Of a stretch of 51,665 bases of DNA, positions 6,812 to 14,113 are shown piece after piece. Numbering within the stretch: position 1 is the stretch's first letter; each line of letters starts with the position of its first letter. Under the pieces are notes generated by a model. That model worked only from the letters and a program-made list of their open reading frames with translations, did no database searches and was not told the origin of the DNA. The DNA comes from JBEEJL01 sp043744215. GTDB taxonomy: Bacteria > Pseudomonadota > Gammaproteobacteria > Burkholderiales > JBEEJL01. The stretch covers positions 1-51,665 of the forward strand of contig JAYTVC010000069.1 in the NCBI GenBank assembly GCA_043744215.1. The letters run 5' to 3'. The position numbers and the translations under genes are program-made.

Positions 6812-8263
6812 ATGAAATACACTCTGCAATCCGGCTCCTTTGCCTTCGTCGATGTCGAAACCACCGGCGGCATGTCGGGCGAAGACCGCATTACCGAAAT
6901 CGCCATTGTCACGGTTGATGAAGGCCGCGTCGAGCAATGGTCAACGCTCGTCGATCCTGATTGCGACATTCCGCCGTCGATCCAATCGCTCACCGGCATC
7001 ACCAACCAAATGGTGCGCGCAGCACCTTCATTCCGCTCCATCGCCCACGAAGTGGCCGAGCGTTTGCACGGGCGCTTGTTCGTTGCCCACAACGCGCGGT
7101 TTGATTACGGCTTTGTGCGGCAAGAGCTTGCGCGCGCCGGCATTGCATTCAGCACACGACCGCTTTGCACTGTGCGCTTGTCACGCGCGCTGTTTCCGTC
7201 GTATCGCGGTTTCAGCCTGGCGAATTTAATTGAGCGGTTTAATTTGACTGTCGCTGCGCGCCACCGCGCCTTGCCCGATGCGCAAGCGCTGGTCGATCTG
7301 ATGCACATCTACACCAAATTATTTGACGCAGAAAAAATCGACAGCACCATCCGCGAACTCATCAAGCAAGCCTCGTTGCCGCCGCACCTCAGCGGCATCA
7401 GCATTGACGACATTCCCCAAAGTCCCGGCGTGTATCGCTTTTATGGCCACAATGATTTGCCGCTTTACATCGGCAAATCCGTCAACCTGCGCAAACGCAT
7501 CCTCAGCCACTTCGTCGTCAGCGCCAAACAAAACAATTCCATCCGCGTTGGCATGGAAGCGCGGCGCATCGAATTTGATTGTACGGCGGGTGACGTGTCG
7601 GCCAGCATTCTCGAGCTGCAACAAATCCACAACTTGAGTCCCATCCACAACAAAAAAGGCCGCAAATCCGCCTCAGGTTTTTTGCTTCGCCTCAATCACA
7701 CCATACCGATTGTCGAAATCGTGCCCGCCGACGAAGTCAATTCCATCCGCGGCCATGACTGGTACGGGCCATTCTTCAGCCGCTCCGCCGCCAAAACCTT
7801 GATCACGCGATTGGCCAAAGAAAATAAGTTATGCTTGATTTTATTGGGTTTTGAAAAACGCAAACCGCCATGCTTTGGCCACCAACTCGGCGCGTGCGAC
7901 GGCGCATGCGTCGATGCCAAAAAAGGCGAACGCATGTTCCTCCGCCTCGCCACATCACTCGCCAAATACCGCATCCCCGCCTGGCCTTATCGCGGCATGT
8001 TGGTAGTTGAAGAACATCACCAGGAAAGCGGCCGCCGCGAAGCCCACTTGTTTCACGACTGGTGCCATGTAGGTCGCGCAGAAAACGAAGCCGATATTTT
8101 GGAATTGACTTCAGCTTTTTCAAACAGCGAACCCCGCGCAGCATTCAGAGCCGACATGTTTTATTTGCTACGCCAAACCATCATGAAGAAAAAACTCGCC
8201 GGTGCAAAAATGCGCGTTGTGACGGTGGATGTAAAAGCGGGGAGGGTGGCGAATTTAGTGTGA
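6812..8263 (+). CDS. Exonuclease-GIY-YIG fusion nuclease (UvrC/Cho-like)
   Basis: The 483-residue protein joins two nuclease modules. Residues about 8-165 are a DEDDh 3'-5' exonuclease of the DnaQ type: Asp14 and Glu16 in FVDVETTGG, Asp98 in HNARFDYGF, and His151/Asp156 in HRALPDAQAL. Residues about 200-290 are a GIY-YIG domain (SPGVYRF, then LPLYIGKSVNLRKRI at 216-230). Further on is a cysteine cluster, PPCFGHQLGACDGACV, like the one in UvrC. The architecture is known in several bacterial groups and suggests repair with both incision and trimming in one chain. It is monocistronic, and its ATG overlaps an AT-rich promoter-like stretch. Activity is inferred from motifs only. Confidence 0.9.
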   Translation: MKYTLQSGSFAFVDVETTGGMSGEDRITEIAIVTVDEGRVEQWSTLVDPDCDIPPSIQSLTGITNQMVRAAPSFRSIAHEVAERLHGRLFVAHNARFDYGFVRQELARAGIAFSTRPLCTVRLSRALFPSYRGFSLANLIERFNLTVAARHRALPDAQALVDLMHIYTKLFDAEKIDSTIRELIKQASLPPHLSGISIDDIPQSPGVYRFYGHNDLPLYIGKSVNLRKRILSHFVVSAKQNNSIRVGMEARRIEFDCTAGDVSASILELQQIHNLSPIHNKKGRKSASGFLLRLNHTIPIVEIVPADEVNSIRGHDWYGPFFSRSAAKTLITRLAKENKLCLILLGFEKRKPPCFGHQLGACDGACVDAKKGERMFLRLATSLAKYRIPAWPYRGMLVVEEHHQESGRREAHLFHDWCHVGRAENEADILELTSAFSNSEPRAAFRADMFYLLRQTIMKKKLAGAKMRVVTVDVKAGRVANLV

Positions 8264-8441
8264 CGGGAATGGACTTGGCAGTGCCCGTCCTGCATATTTT
8301 CTGTTGGCGTGAAGGTTTGCATTTGCGCTGCAGGTTGGTCTGCGATGTTAGCCGAAAGCCAGCGAAAGTGTTCCATTTAATTCTATGGGATGCGCGCGGG
8401 TTTGTGGGGTGTTGTTTTCCCGTCTTCAACATTATGGCTGT

Positions 8442-8530
8442 CCCGTCATTCTGAGCCGTTTTTGGCGAAGAATCTGTTTTGGTGGCGGAACGAAAAGCAG
8501 ATTCTTCGGGCGTTGCCCTCAGAATGACGG
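8442..8530. repeat. Dispersed repeat family D
   Basis: The inverted ends CGTCATTCTGAG and CTCAGAATGACG enclose GAAGAATCTG and CAGATTCTTC, giving a long imperfect hairpin. The same plan recurs at 39710-39798 and 39958-40047, and in part at 46899-47075. Confidence 0.75.
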
Positions 8531-8547
8531 GTTTGGTTTTGATTGTT

Positions 8548-8712
8548 GCAGTTTGACGCGCTCACCACGAACGGTACCGGAAATTGTACTTGCAGTTTGA
8601 CGCGCTCACCACGAACGGTACCGGAAATTGTACTTGCTGTTTGACGGGTTCACCACGAACGGTGCCGGAAATTGTACTTGCAGTTTGACGGGCTCACCAC
8701 AAACGATACCAA
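8548..8712. repeat. 44-bp tandem repeat, about 3.7 copies
   Basis: Units begin at 8548, 8592, 8636 and 8680 with GCAGTTTGACGCGCTCACCA and contain CGAACGGTACCGGAAATTGT. Units 1 and 2 are identical; unit 3 has a few changes and unit 4 is cut short. There are no spacers, so this is not CRISPR. Confidence 0.9.
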
Positions 8713-8740
8713 TAAGCGGTACCGGTGGTTCGACGGCTTT

Positions 8741-8802
8741 GGTAGCGTGCGCTTTGCGCACGATGCTTTGAATGTTTGTCGTGCGCATGGCGCACGCTAC
8801 GT
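8741..8802. repeat. Dispersed repeat family C
   Basis: GTAGCGTGCGCTTTGCGCACG is mirrored by CGTGCGCATGGCGCACGCTAC after a short centre. Related copies lie at 40054-40128 and, partly, at 40807-40843. Confidence 0.7.
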
Positions 8803-8873
8803 TTTGTTTATTGGGTTACGCTGGCGCTAACGCAACCTACACTTTATTTCCGCTTGCTCGATGTTTTTGACTT

Positions 8874-8956
8874 GGTAGGGTGGGCACTGCCCACCATAGC
8901 GCGTTAAATTTTCTACTGTGTTCATTGAAGGAAATGGTAGGCGGTGCCCACCCTAC
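8874..8956. repeat. Dispersed repeat family A, second full copy
   Basis: This copy aligns end to end with 5929-6012, with the same inverted ends and the same GCGTTAAATTTT centre type. Partial right ends occur at 9704-9728 and 9827-9850. Confidence 0.75.
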
Positions 8957-9060
8957 ATGTTTTTTTGTTAGGTTTCGCTACCGCGCTAACCCAACCTGCA
9001 TTTTTCCGCTCGCACGATGTTTTGCGCGAGCGGCATTTCGCTAAAACGGATGCGACTTAA

Positions 9061-9519
9061 TCAATCGCGATCGCGGCCTTTGCCTTCGTGTTTGCCATGT
9101 TTGCCGTGGCCTTCGCCTTCATGCTTGCCGTGTTTGCCGTGTTTTTCGCCCTGATCATAATTCTGATATTGCGCGGCGGGATAAACGGCTTGGCCAGGGT
9201 AAACGGTGGGTGCATAAACTTGCTGGTACCAAGTGGGTTGCACGAAATAAACAGGCACGCCGCAGGCATTATATTTGTAGCAATGCTTGCGCCATTTTTT
9301 TGCGTGGCCGGGCGGCACGTTCATGTAGATGGGTTGGGGCGCGACGGCAACGGGTTGGATGATGACCGGTTGCGGATAAATGATTTGCGGTTGCGGGAAG
9401 TTGCCGATGTCGATGCGGCCAAATACGCCCGGTTGGGCGACGACGACGGATACGCCTACTTGCGCGAAAGCTGATGCGGATGTTGCGGCTAGTGCTGCAG
9501 CGATGAGTAATCGTTTCAT
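9061..9519 (-). CDS. Secreted protein with Gly/His/Lys-rich tail, function unknown
   Basis: The 152-residue product has a clear signal peptide (MKRLLIAAALAATSASAFA, cleaved before QVGVS). A Pro/Gln/Val-rich segment follows (PQPQIIYPQPVIIQPVAVAPQ). A middle region has two cysteines (KHCYKYNACGVPVYFV). The last 30 or so residues are dominated by HGKHGKHEGEG-type repeats. This layout is seen in small secreted betaproteobacterial proteins without assigned function. The His-rich tail could bind metal, which is inference. GAGAGAA lies before the start. Confidence 0.75.
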   Translation of the reverse strand: MKRLLIAAALAATSASAFAQVGVSVVVAQPGVFGRIDIGNFPQPQIIYPQPVIIQPVAVAPQPIYMNVPPGHAKKWRKHCYKYNACGVPVYFVQPTWYQQVYAPTVYPGQAVYPAAQYQNYDQGEKHGKHGKHEGEGHGKHGKHEGKGRDRD

Positions 9520-9858
9520 ATTTTGGTTCTCTCTGATGGTTGGATTTAAGTAACGTTTGGGCGCTGGGGTTTGATGACAGGTTTTGTTGGCTGGGTGGAG
9601 GCCATGTAGAACCCAACATAATTGAATCGTATAGTTTTTGTTGGGTTTTTGCTATGGCTTAATATGGGCTTTTTTGCTGACTAGCCAGCGTATTATTTTC
9701 GGAAATGGTGGGCAGTGCCCACCCTACATTTTGTTTGGGTTTCGCGCGGGTGCGCTATCGCCTCTATCCAAGCTACGGTTTGGTTTGACACTTTCAATAA
9801 TAAAGTAATGTCGTTATTTTCGGCAATGGAGGACCGTGCCCACGCTACATTTTCTTTG
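9520..9858. other. Gene-free gap with partial repeats
   Basis: It holds the promoter side of the secreted-protein gene, right-end fragments of repeat family A (9704-9728 and, diverged, 9827-9850) and a GGTTTCGCGCGGGTGCGC element. No coding frame is convincing. Confidence 0.6.
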
Positions 9859-10371
9859 CTAGTATTTTCCGAGTTCAATATCCGTTTTGCCAAGTTCGAT
9901 ATCGGCGCCGTCTTTTTCCTGCACGGCGCGCACGGTGGCGTAGTAGCGGCTGCCTTTGCCGCCGGAACAGGGCGCCATGTAGGCTGCGCCGTCTTTGCCC
10001 CAGTCGCCTTTTTGCGCGCTGATGATGTAAATACCTTTGGGCATGTCGGTGATGTTTTCGGCAATCGATGGGAACGTGATCTCTTTGGTGCCTGCCGCGA
10101 TGCGCATGCCGATGATGCCGTGGCCGCCATTGTCGAGTTTTTTGTATGCGCCGTTGCTGAATGCGACGACGACGCGGTTGGCGTCCGCAGGAATATTACT
10201 GACGTTGAGCGCCGGCGATGATCCGTTGCCGCCGTGTTTCGCGCAGTGCATGCCGGCGGGCACGATGTTGCCATCCCACGACTTATCGGCGAATGAAACA
10301 TTGAGCGATGTTGATTGCGCATGCGCGTGAAATGCGATGAATGAAAAGACGATAACGAATAGGTTTTTCAT
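9859..10371 (-). CDS. Secreted PEBP/YbhB-like protein
   Basis: The 170-residue product starts with a signal peptide ending HAHA/QS. It contains features of the phosphatidylethanolamine-binding protein fold: SPALNVSNIPADANRVVVAF near 52-72, a Gly/His loop (DNGGHGIIGMRIAAGTKEI) and PCSGGKGSRYYATVRAV near 137-153. Such proteins bind anionic ligands, and their bacterial role is poorly defined. AAGGA precedes the start. The last residues contain a small duplication, DIELGKTDIELGKY. Assignment to the superfamily is likely but not certain. Confidence 0.65.
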   Translation of the reverse strand: MKNLFVIVFSFIAFHAHAQSTSLNVSFADKSWDGNIVPAGMHCAKHGGNGSSPALNVSNIPADANRVVVAFSNGAYKKLDNGGHGIIGMRIAAGTKEITFPSIAENITDMPKGIYIISAQKGDWGKDGAAYMAPCSGGKGSRYYATVRAVQEKDGADIELGKTDIELGKY

Positions 10372-10388
10372 GCGTATATCCTTATAAA

Positions 10389-10413
10389 TTATTCAATATA
10401 ATCAAATAGTTAT
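10389..10413. repeat. Recurrent AT-rich motif, copy before the PEBP-like gene
   Basis: On the minus strand it reads ATAACTATTTGATTATATT then GAATAA, ending shortly before the ribosome-binding site of the gene starting at 10371. Confidence 0.7.
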
Positions 10414-10485
10414 GATACATTGCTATTTGGCTATATTTTATTGATGGGCTCATTGTAGCTGACATTATTTGTCGCGTGTGAGGGC

Positions 10486-10513
10486 AAAAAAAAACGGACG
10501 CCGAGGCGTCCGC
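10486..10513 (-). terminator. Intrinsic terminator of the aminotransferase gene
   Basis: CGGACGCC and GGCGTCCG pair around a two-base loop; on the minus strand a run of Ts follows. It is nearly identical to the hairpin at 12004-12036 on the other side of the gene. Confidence 0.85.
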
Positions 10514-10558
10514 ATGATGGATTGTTGCAACGTAGTCATTCAACGTTGTCATTGAAAG

Positions 10559-11782
10559 TCAGGCAACCTTCAAATTAGTTGCAGAGGTTTTATTGCGTAT
10601 CGCATCTTGCTCGCGCCAGAAGTTTGATGCGGCGGCCACGCCGCTACCAGGTTGCACTTTGATGCCGACATCAAGCATGGCCATCTCTGCGCCTGCGATG
10701 GCACCCATGAGCATGAGCTCGTTTAGATCGCCTACATGCCCAATACGGAAAATTTTGCCCGCCACTTTGTTGAGGCCTGCGCCGAGTGATAAATTGTAGC
10801 GGCGGAATGCGACGTCGATGACCTGCGCGCCGTTGATGCCTTCAGGCACGACGATGGCGCTCACGGTATTGGAATACCACTTGGGTTGTTTGGCGCACAG
10901 TTTGAGTTGCCAGCCTTGCGTCACGGCGGCGCGCACACCTTCGGCGAGATAGTGATGACGGGCGAAAATATTTTCCAGGCCTTCTTCTGCAATGATGTTT
11001 AGTGATTCACGCAGGCCATAGAGCAGAGTCAGCGGCGGCGTGTAGGGGAAATAGCCGGTCTCGTTGGATTTCATCATTTCGATAAAATCAAAATAGCAGC
11101 GGCGCGATGTAGCGTTTTCTGTCGCGGCGAGGGCTTTGCGGCTGGTGCACAGCATGGCGAGGCCGGCGGGCAACATCATGCCTTTTTGCGAGCCGCTGAT
11201 GGCGACATCGACGCCCCATTCATCCATACGGAAATCGATGCTGGCCAGTGAACTAACCGTATCGACAAACAACATGGCAGGGTGTTGCGCGGCATTGAGC
11301 GCACGGCGCACACCGGCGATATCGCTGGTGACGCCGGTGGCAGTTTCGTTATGGCAAGCGAGCACTGCTTTGATTTTATGTTGTGTATCGGCGCGGAAGA
11401 TTTCTTCAAATTTTTCAACCGGGATGCCTTCACCCCATTCCACATCGACAATCTCCACATCGTAACCGAGACGTTGCGCCATGCTGGCCCATAAATGGCT
11501 GAATTGCCCGAAGCGCGCGATCAATACTTTATCGCCAGGAGAAAGCGTGTTGGTTAGCGCCGCTTCCCACGCCCCGGTGCCGGAGGAAGGGAACAGGAAT
11601 GTTTGCCCGGTTGTGGTTTTGAAAATCGGCTTGAGATCGGCTAACAAACCGTTCGTGAGTTCAGGAAAACGCGATGAGCGGTGATCTTCCATCGACACCA
11701 TCATCGCCCGCTGAACGCGATCAGGAATATTGGTGGGGCCGGGAACAAAAAGAAAATTGCGACCTGCGATGCGTGCGCCCAT
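10559..11782 (-). CDS. sgaA: Serine-glyoxylate (alanine-glyoxylate) aminotransferase
   Basis: The ATG at 11782 is chosen over an upstream in-frame start at 11833 because GAGGAGA precedes it. It gives a 407-residue class V PLP enzyme. N-terminal FLFVPGPTNIPDRVQRAM and the SSGTGAWEAAL phosphate-binding stretch are typical. SGSQKGMMLPAG holds the PLP lysine at about residue 200. It transfers the amino group of serine to glyoxylate, giving hydroxypyruvate and glycine, in glyoxylate and C1 metabolism. No serine-cycle genes are next to it, so a role in glycolate/glyoxylate salvage is as likely as methylotrophy. Family call is strong; the amino donor is inferred. Confidence 0.93.
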   Translation of the reverse strand: MGARIAGRNFLFVPGPTNIPDRVQRAMMVSMEDHRSSRFPELTNGLLADLKPIFKTTTGQTFLFPSSGTGAWEAALTNTLSPGDKVLIARFGQFSHLWASMAQRLGYDVEIVDVEWGEGIPVEKFEEIFRADTQHKIKAVLACHNETATGVTSDIAGVRRALNAAQHPAMLFVDTVSSLASIDFRMDEWGVDVAISGSQKGMMLPAGLAMLCTSRKALAATENATSRRCYFDFIEMMKSNETGYFPYTPPLTLLYGLRESLNIIAEEGLENIFARHHYLAEGVRAAVTQGWQLKLCAKQPKWYSNTVSAIVVPEGINGAQVIDVAFRRYNLSLGAGLNKVAGKIFRIGHVGDLNELMLMGAIAGAEMAMLDVGIKVQPGSGVAAASNFWREQDAIRNKTSATNLKVA

Positions 11783-12003
11783 TGCTGTTCTCCTCGAAAT
11801 ATTTGATTGATTTTCGATTACCCTAAATGCCAAGCATAGGCGATTTTAGCTAAACGATTCGCTCATATTAGGCAGGGTGAGCGTGAAAGAATAGTTAGAG
11901 TTTTTGAATCTGGACTTAAGTAATAGCTTATCAATATTGTGTCGCCATATTGAGCGGGAGTTAAGTTTGTGTCGCGCAGGTTTCGACAGGATTTAGTAAA
12001 GTG

Positions 12004-12036
12004 AAAAAAAACGGACACCGAGGCGTCCGTTTTTAA
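12004..12036 (-). terminator. Intrinsic terminator of the 12056-12424 gene
   Basis: ACGGACACC pairs with GGCGTCCGT around GA with one mismatch, with A and T runs on the two sides, so it can act on both strands. Confidence 0.8.
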
Positions 12037-12055
12037 TTTGGCTGGCTAATAGAAT

Positions 12056-12424
12056 TTAACCGGGGAATGCTTGCAAGCACATTTTACCCGCTGTTTGTTT
12101 CGCTTCAAGCTGGCCAACAGCCGGCTCGAATTTGGGCGGGGAAAATTCATCGGCTTCAATGCGGGTGATGATGTCCATGTAAATTTTTTTGAGTTTCTCT
12201 TCCGCTTCGCCTTTGCCGCCCAGTTGCTTTTGCAAATCGACTTTCATTTCAGCAAAGGTCTCAGTTGCGCCGTTAGCGCGCGCTTTGAACATGAAGCTGA
12301 CATTTTTTTGCAGCGCGTAGCAGGTGTCGATAGATTTTTTGCCGGGCGCCCAATCAACATCGGTGGCGTGAACCGCAGCGCTGCAAAGCGCGAGTGCTAT
12401 GGCGAATTTGCTGAAGTGTTTCAT
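12056..12424 (-). CDS. Small secreted protein, function unknown
   Basis: The 122-residue product has a signal peptide (MKHFSKFAIALALCSAAVHA) followed by a mostly helical, Lys/Glu-rich domain with two cysteines (IDTCYALQ and GKMCLQAF) that could form one disulfide in the periplasm. AAAGGA lies before the ATG. It follows the SRPBCC gene by 10 nt on the same strand, so the two are probably co-transcribed. I do not recognise a named family. Confidence 0.75.
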   Translation of the reverse strand: MKHFSKFAIALALCSAAVHATDVDWAPGKKSIDTCYALQKNVSFMFKARANGATETFAEMKVDLQKQLGGKGEAEEKLKKIYMDIITRIEADEFSPPKFEPAVGQLEAKQTAGKMCLQAFPG

Positions 12425-12434
12425 AATTATTCCT

Positions 12435-12956
12435 TTATTTTTCCAACAGCTTTTTCAGATTGGCGAGCCCGCCTTGATATACGCCGGTGATAGCTTTGAC
12501 AGCCGCTTCGTCATTCTGTTCGGGCGGCGGGTTGTTGTTGGGGTACGCGCGATAAAATGCACCGCGCCATTCCACCGTCGTGGTGCCTGCTGCTTCGCCC
12601 GGTTTCACACTCAATGTGGAGGTGTAATTGGAAACGGGCAGCGCGCCGCCGTCTTTGGCACGGTAGCTGAATTTTTTGTCAGCGTCGTTGATCGATTCCA
12701 GCGTTTCAATCACCTGGCCGCCACCTTTGATTTTGAGCGTGCGCACCGAACCTTCTTTGTTGCCATCGGTTGCGGTGCTGCTTTCAATGGCGGGATGCCA
12801 ATCTTGCAACTTGGTGAAATCTTTGACCTTGGCCCACACTGCATCAGGTGCCGCTTTGATGGTGACGCTCTCGGCCACTTTTTGTCGCGATGGACCGTGC
12901 GCGAAGGCGAGGGAGCTGATGGATAACAACAGGATTGACAGTAAAACTTTACGCAT
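12435..12956 (-). CDS. Secreted SRPBCC (START/Bet v 1-like) protein
   Basis: The start at 12956 follows GGAG at proper distance; the frame extends to 13010 without a comparable site. The 173-residue product has a signal peptide ending LAFA/HG. An SRPBCC domain follows: SVTIKAAPDAVWAKVKDFTKLQDWHPAI (about 28-56), GSVRTLKIKGGGQVIETLE, and a C-terminal helix that ends NLKKLLEK. These folds bind hydrophobic ligands. A periplasmic location is unusual for the polyketide-cyclase-like group but recurrent in Proteobacteria. It is the first gene of a probable pair with the small secreted protein downstream. Confidence 0.85.
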   Translation of the reverse strand: MRKVLLSILLLSISSLAFAHGPSRQKVAESVTIKAAPDAVWAKVKDFTKLQDWHPAIESSTATDGNKEGSVRTLKIKGGGQVIETLESINDADKKFSYRAKDGGALPVSNYTSTLSVKPGEAAGTTTVEWRGAFYRAYPNNNPPPEQNDEAAVKAITGVYQGGLANLKKLLEK

Positions 12957-13054
12957 TTGTTTTCTCCGAAAATAATAAATGAAAAAGGTGTTTTGTTTTA
13001 CCTCCCCCATGCAGGGGAAGGGACTACTTGCTTGAAACAGGGGTAAAAATTTCT

Positions 13055-14113
13055 TCAGGGGCCGCCAATAAATTCCCCGAACCCCCGACTGTTTTTGCCA
13101 GTATCAATCGTCGCTAAAGTCTTGCCGGTTGCGATATCCAGCACACGCACATTATCGTCCATCCAGTTTACAACATAGACGCGGTCGTGGTGGACGGCGA
13201 TGCCTTCGGGGTAGCCGCCCACAGGCCAAGTTGCAGTAACGCGGTGGGTTGCGGTGTCGATGACAGACACCGACTCGGCATGCTGGTTGGTGATGAAGGC
13301 TTGGCTGCCGTCCGGCGAAAATGCCACGCCGTAGGGGGCTTTGCCGACAAGCACCGTGGCGACGACTTTTTTCTTTTTAAGGTCGATGACGCTTACATCG
13401 TCGCCCAATACATTCAACGCATACAAATGCGTGCCGGCAGGGTTGACTGCAACAGAAAATGGATGATTGCCGACAGCAATTTTCGCCAGGGTTTTTTGTT
13501 TGATCGAATGGAAAATGGAAATATTATTGTCGTCGCGGTTGGCCACATAAAAGCGCGAGCCATTCGGATGCACCGCAATGCCGGCCGGCGCTTTGCCGCT
13601 TTTGAGACGCGCAATATTTTTGTGCGTACGGCCGTTATAGACCAACACGCGATTGTTGAACCAGTCGGCTACATAAAGCCGTTTGCCGTCCGGCGATGTG
13701 GCAATGCCGACCGGCCCATCGCCTGCCGGAAGCGTGGCAATCACTTTGTTGGTCACAAGATCAATCACCGAAATGTTTTTACTTTCCGGATTGGAGATGA
13801 ATGCTTTTTTTATTTTGGAATTCACCGCCACGCCGGCCGGCGCTTTGCCGACGGGGATGGTGGTCACGGTTTTGTTGGTGGCGACGTCGATAACCGTGAC
13901 GTCGTTGCTGCCCTGATTGGTGATGTAGGCGAAGGGCGAGGCGGTGGCGGAAAAACTCAAAATTAAATAAAGAAAAAATAAGTTGGGCAGTGCCCACCCT
14001 GCATAACTAACTTGCACGCCGTTCCCGCGCAGGTGGGAACCCGGTGTCTTTTCAGCGTCGCCAGATTCCCGCCTGCGCGGGAACGACGATGGGTTTATTT
14101 CTCTTTCGCCCAT
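13055..14113 (-). CDS. YVTN-type beta-propeller repeat protein (start uncertain)
   Basis: From about residue 60 on, the protein is a run of propeller blades of about 41 residues with the pattern YITNQGSNDVTVIDVATNKT, VxTIPVGKAPxGVAV and SPDGKRLYVAD. These proteins are usually periplasmic and often linked to surface or metal/electron-transfer functions. The start is unclear. The ATG at 14113 overlaps the end of glnS by 19 nt. A GTG at 14017 would give a shorter form with a signal-like segment LFFLYLILSFSATASPFA. Residues about 9-50 are translated from dispersed repeats (13984-14091), including part of that signal-like stretch, so the original N-terminus has probably been replaced. Confidence 0.8.
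   Translation of the reverse strand: MGEREINPSSFPRRRESGDAEKTPGSHLRGNGVQVSYAGWALPNLFFLYLILSFSATASPFAYITNQGSNDVTVIDVATNKTVTTIPVGKAPAGVAVNSKIKKAFISNPESKNISVIDLVTNKVIATLPAGDGPVGIATSPDGKRLYVADWFNNRVLVYNGRTHKNIARLKSGKAPAGIAVHPNGSRFYVANRDDNNISIFHSIKQKTLAKIAVGNHPFSVAVNPAGTHLYALNVLGDDVSVIDLKKKKVVATVLVGKAPYGVAFSPDGSQAFITNQHAESVSVIDTATHRVTATWPVGGYPEGIAVHHDRVYVVNWMDDNVRVLDIATGKTLATIDTGKNSRGFGEFIGGP
13984..14091. repeat. Composite repeat (families A and E) inside the YVTN reading frame
   Basis: GGGCAGTGCCCACCCTGCA (family A fragment) is followed by GTTCCCGCGCAGGTGGGAAC and ATTCCCGCCTGCGCGGGAAC, a pair of inverted REP-like units. A diverged REP-like unit also lies at 39589-39617. Confidence 0.75.

Larger units (their letters stand above)
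8264..9060. other. Repeat-packed gap without a gene
   Basis: Nearly the whole gap is dispersed or tandem repeat: family D (8442-8530), a 44-bp tandem array (8548-8712), family C (8741-8802), a GGGTTACGCTGGCGCTAACG type element (8811-8842) with a related copy at 8966-9001, and a full family A copy (8874-8956). Short frames here are repeat translations and I call no gene. Confidence 0.75.
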
